DNA of 64,000 nt, taken from contig NZ_JAWMPX010000011.1 in NCBI RefSeq assembly GCF_033101155.1, positions 1 through 64,000 of the forward strand, given 5' to 3'. Of this stretch, positions 62,915-64,000 are shown piece by piece. How positions within the stretch are numbered: the stretch's first letter is position 1; every line of letters begins with the position of its first letter. The DNA comes from Tropicimonas sp033101155. Lineage in GTDB: Bacteria > Pseudomonadota > Alphaproteobacteria > Rhodobacterales > Rhodobacteraceae. A model generated the notes under the pieces. It saw nothing but the letters and a program-made list of their open reading frames with translations, was not told the DNA's origin and searched no databases. Made by a program: the position numbers and the translations under genes.

Positions 62915-63364
62915 ATGTCTGAGAGCCCCGGAGAAATCATCGCAGGCGGTGCCACGCTGGCGGTTGCGGTCGGTTTCCTTGTCTATGCCGCGCAGGGCGC
63001 CGGCATGACCGCGCCGCAGGACGGATTCGAGCTGACTGCCAGCTTCCGATCGGTGCAGGGGATCTCGGTGGGCACGGATGTGCGTATGGCGGGGGTCAAG
63101 ATCGGTTCCGTGACAGAGCTCGAACTCAATGCAGAGACCTTTCGCGCCGACGTTACCTTCGCGCTGAACGATGCGCTGGACGTGCCGGAAGACAGCTCGA
63201 TCGCGATCTCGTCGGAAGGGCTTCTCGGCGGCAATTTCGTTGAGCTGGTCCCGGGCGGCTCGCCCTTCAACCTCGCGTCCGGCGAGGAGATCCAGGACAC
63301 GCAAGGCGCGCTGAGCCTGCTCGGCCTGCTGGCGAAATTCGTCTCCGCGAGCGAGGGCGACTGA
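62915..63364 (+). CDS. mlaD: MlaD-type phospholipid transport periplasmic subunit
   Basis: A 149-residue single-MCE-domain protein with an N-terminal membrane anchor (GATLAVAVGFLVYAAQGAG) and the MCE core FRSVQGISVGTDVRMAGVKIGSV...EGLLGGNFVELVPGG. It is the membrane-anchored periplasmic part of the Mla lipid transport system; the permease and ATPase genes are not in this window. Its stop overlaps the DUF2155 start (TGATG). Confidence 0.92.
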   Translation: MSESPGEIIAGGATLAVAVGFLVYAAQGAGMTAPQDGFELTASFRSVQGISVGTDVRMAGVKIGSVTELELNAETFRADVTFALNDALDVPEDSSIAISSEGLLGGNFVELVPGGSPFNLASGEEIQDTQGALSLLGLLAKFVSASEGD

Positions 63365-63726
63365 TGCGCGGGCTGGCGATCCTGTTCCTTGCGGCACTGA
63401 TGGCTTTGCCTGCCGCCGCTCAACAGCAGGCGACAAGCGCCGGCTCGGCGACCATCCGCGTGCTGGACAAGATTTCCGGCGAAGCAACCGACATCAACAT
63501 AGCGCGCAGCCAGACCAAGCTTTTCGGGCGCCTCGAAATCGTGCTCGGTGATTGCCGCTACCCGACCAACAACCCGAACTCGGACGCCTTTGCCTGGCTT
63601 GAGATCCGCGACAATTCCATGGATGGCGCAGCCTTCTCCGGCTGGATGGTCGCGTCCTCGCCGGCGCTCAACCCGATGGAACACCCGCGCTACGATGTCT
63701 GGGTGCTGCGCTGTAACAACGAGTGA
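63364..63726 (+). CDS. DUF2155 domain periplasmic protein
   Basis: A 120-residue exported protein. Signal peptide MRGLAILFLAALMALPAAAQQQ; the mature part has the DUF2155 pattern ATIRVLDKISGEATDI, LVLGDCRYP-type LEIVLGDCRYPTNNP and HPRYDVWVLRCN, with two Cys probably in a disulfide. Function unknown. It shares its start codon region with mlaD and its end overlaps the convergent aat gene by 37 bases. Confidence 0.92.
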   Translation: MRGLAILFLAALMALPAAAQQQATSAGSATIRVLDKISGEATDINIARSQTKLFGRLEIVLGDCRYPTNNPNSDAFAWLEIRDNSMDGAAFSGWMVASSPALNPMEHPRYDVWVLRCNNE

Positions 63727-64000
63727 GGATCCGGCGCCGGTCCGGGCGCCAGGAAATCTGCCTGTATCTCAAGGGCTTCCCGTAACTTCTGGTGATAGTC
63801 TTCCCGGCTGATCTCGACCGCGCCGAGGCTGGCCAGGTGATCGGTCAGGTATTGCGTGTCAAACAGGGTGAACCCGGCGAGCCGGAGCCGGTCCACAAGA
63901 AAGGCCAGCGCGATTTTGGAGGCATCCCGTCGGCGGGAGAACATCGACTCGCCGAAAAAACCTCCGCCCAGCGTCACGCCATAGACGCCGCCGATCAGCG
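63690..64000 (-). CDS. aat: Leucyl/phenylalanyl-tRNA--protein transferase, C-terminal part (cut by window edge)
   Basis: The gene continues past the right edge. The visible 103 or so residues hold the Aat signature GGGFFGESMFSRRRDASKIAL, followed by DTQYLTDHLASLGAVEISR. The enzyme attaches Leu or Phe to proteins with N-terminal Arg or Lys, marking them for ClpAP through the N-degron pathway. The 3' end overlaps the DUF2155 gene by 37 bases on the opposite strand. Confidence 0.92.
   Translation of the reverse strand, partial: LIGGVYGVTLGGGFFGESMFSRRRDASKIALAFLVDRLRLAGFTLFDTQYLTDHLASLGAVEISREDYHQKLREALEIQADFLAPGPAPDPHSLLQRSTQTS

Overview
The window is a 64-kb piece of a high-GC alphaproteobacterial chromosome, most likely from a Rhodobacteraceae (Roseobacter-like) organism. 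The signs are: the gene order NDUFA12-like subunit, mlaD-like gene, DUF2155 gene, aat; a clpP-clpX pair; a tripartite tricarboxylate transporter; several FCD-type GntR regulators; a non-pyrrolysine MttB homologue; and dense operons joined by ATGA/GTGA overlaps. I saw no rRNA, tRNA, CRISPR array, transposase or phage gene.

Layout. 1-3.5 kb: end of an AraC-type regulator, a LysR regulator and a secreted DUF1254/DUF1214 protein. 3.7-7.5 kb: a lower-GC ATP-grasp gene and a large secreted SH3/repeat protein. 8.0-13.3 kb: a TctCBA transporter in one operon with an SDR dehydrogenase, an FCD GntR regulator and an RraA-type aldolase; a perfect inverted repeat sits inside the putative promoter spacer. 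13.5-15.8 kb: an orphan TolC-like lipoprotein and a second RraA-type gene. 16.0-21.7 kb: a lipid cluster (ClsC-like PLD lipoprotein, patatin-like lipoprotein, fatty acid desaturase, PssA, Psd). 21.9-34.9 kb: a catabolic island with two GntR/FAH-hydrolase divergent pairs, an NMT1/SsuA-type ABC importer, an Ldh2-type dehydrogenase, a YdiJ-type FAD/Fe-S dehydrogenase, a glyoxylate aminotransferase and a TauE/SafE permease. 35.1-40.5 kb: a TetR-controlled set of MttB-like methyltransferase, TMADH-like flavoprotein and an atypical proline-racemase-family protein that lacks both catalytic cysteines. 40.9-50.2 kb: a LacI-headed operon with a Pot-type ABC importer, nucleoside hydrolase and adenine deaminase, next to an M20 amidohydrolase and a phosphoribosyltransferase; together these suggest purine (nucleoside) uptake and salvage. 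50.3-54.0 kb: a membrane haem-b-like protein with a Tat-exported intradiol-fold protein, a dienelactone hydrolase, and a peroxiredoxin divergent from an AraC regulator. 54.1-56.2 kb: clpX and clpP. 56.4-57.6 kb: small envelope proteins. 57.9-61.7 kb: 3-hydroxybutyrate dehydrogenase, acyl-CoA synthetase and a FadL-like porin. 61.9-64.0 kb: RidA-like protein, NDUFA12-like subunit, MlaD-like protein, DUF2155 protein and the end of aat.

The strongest candidates for something undescribed are the MttB / TMADH-like / Ser-Thr proline-racemase-like module at 35.7-40.5 kb, the purine operon with a polyamine-type importer and nested hairpins before its ATPase gene, and the twin GntR-FAH pairs that share a nearly identical 17-base promoter motif. 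Functions are inferred from motifs and context read by eye; no database search was run.
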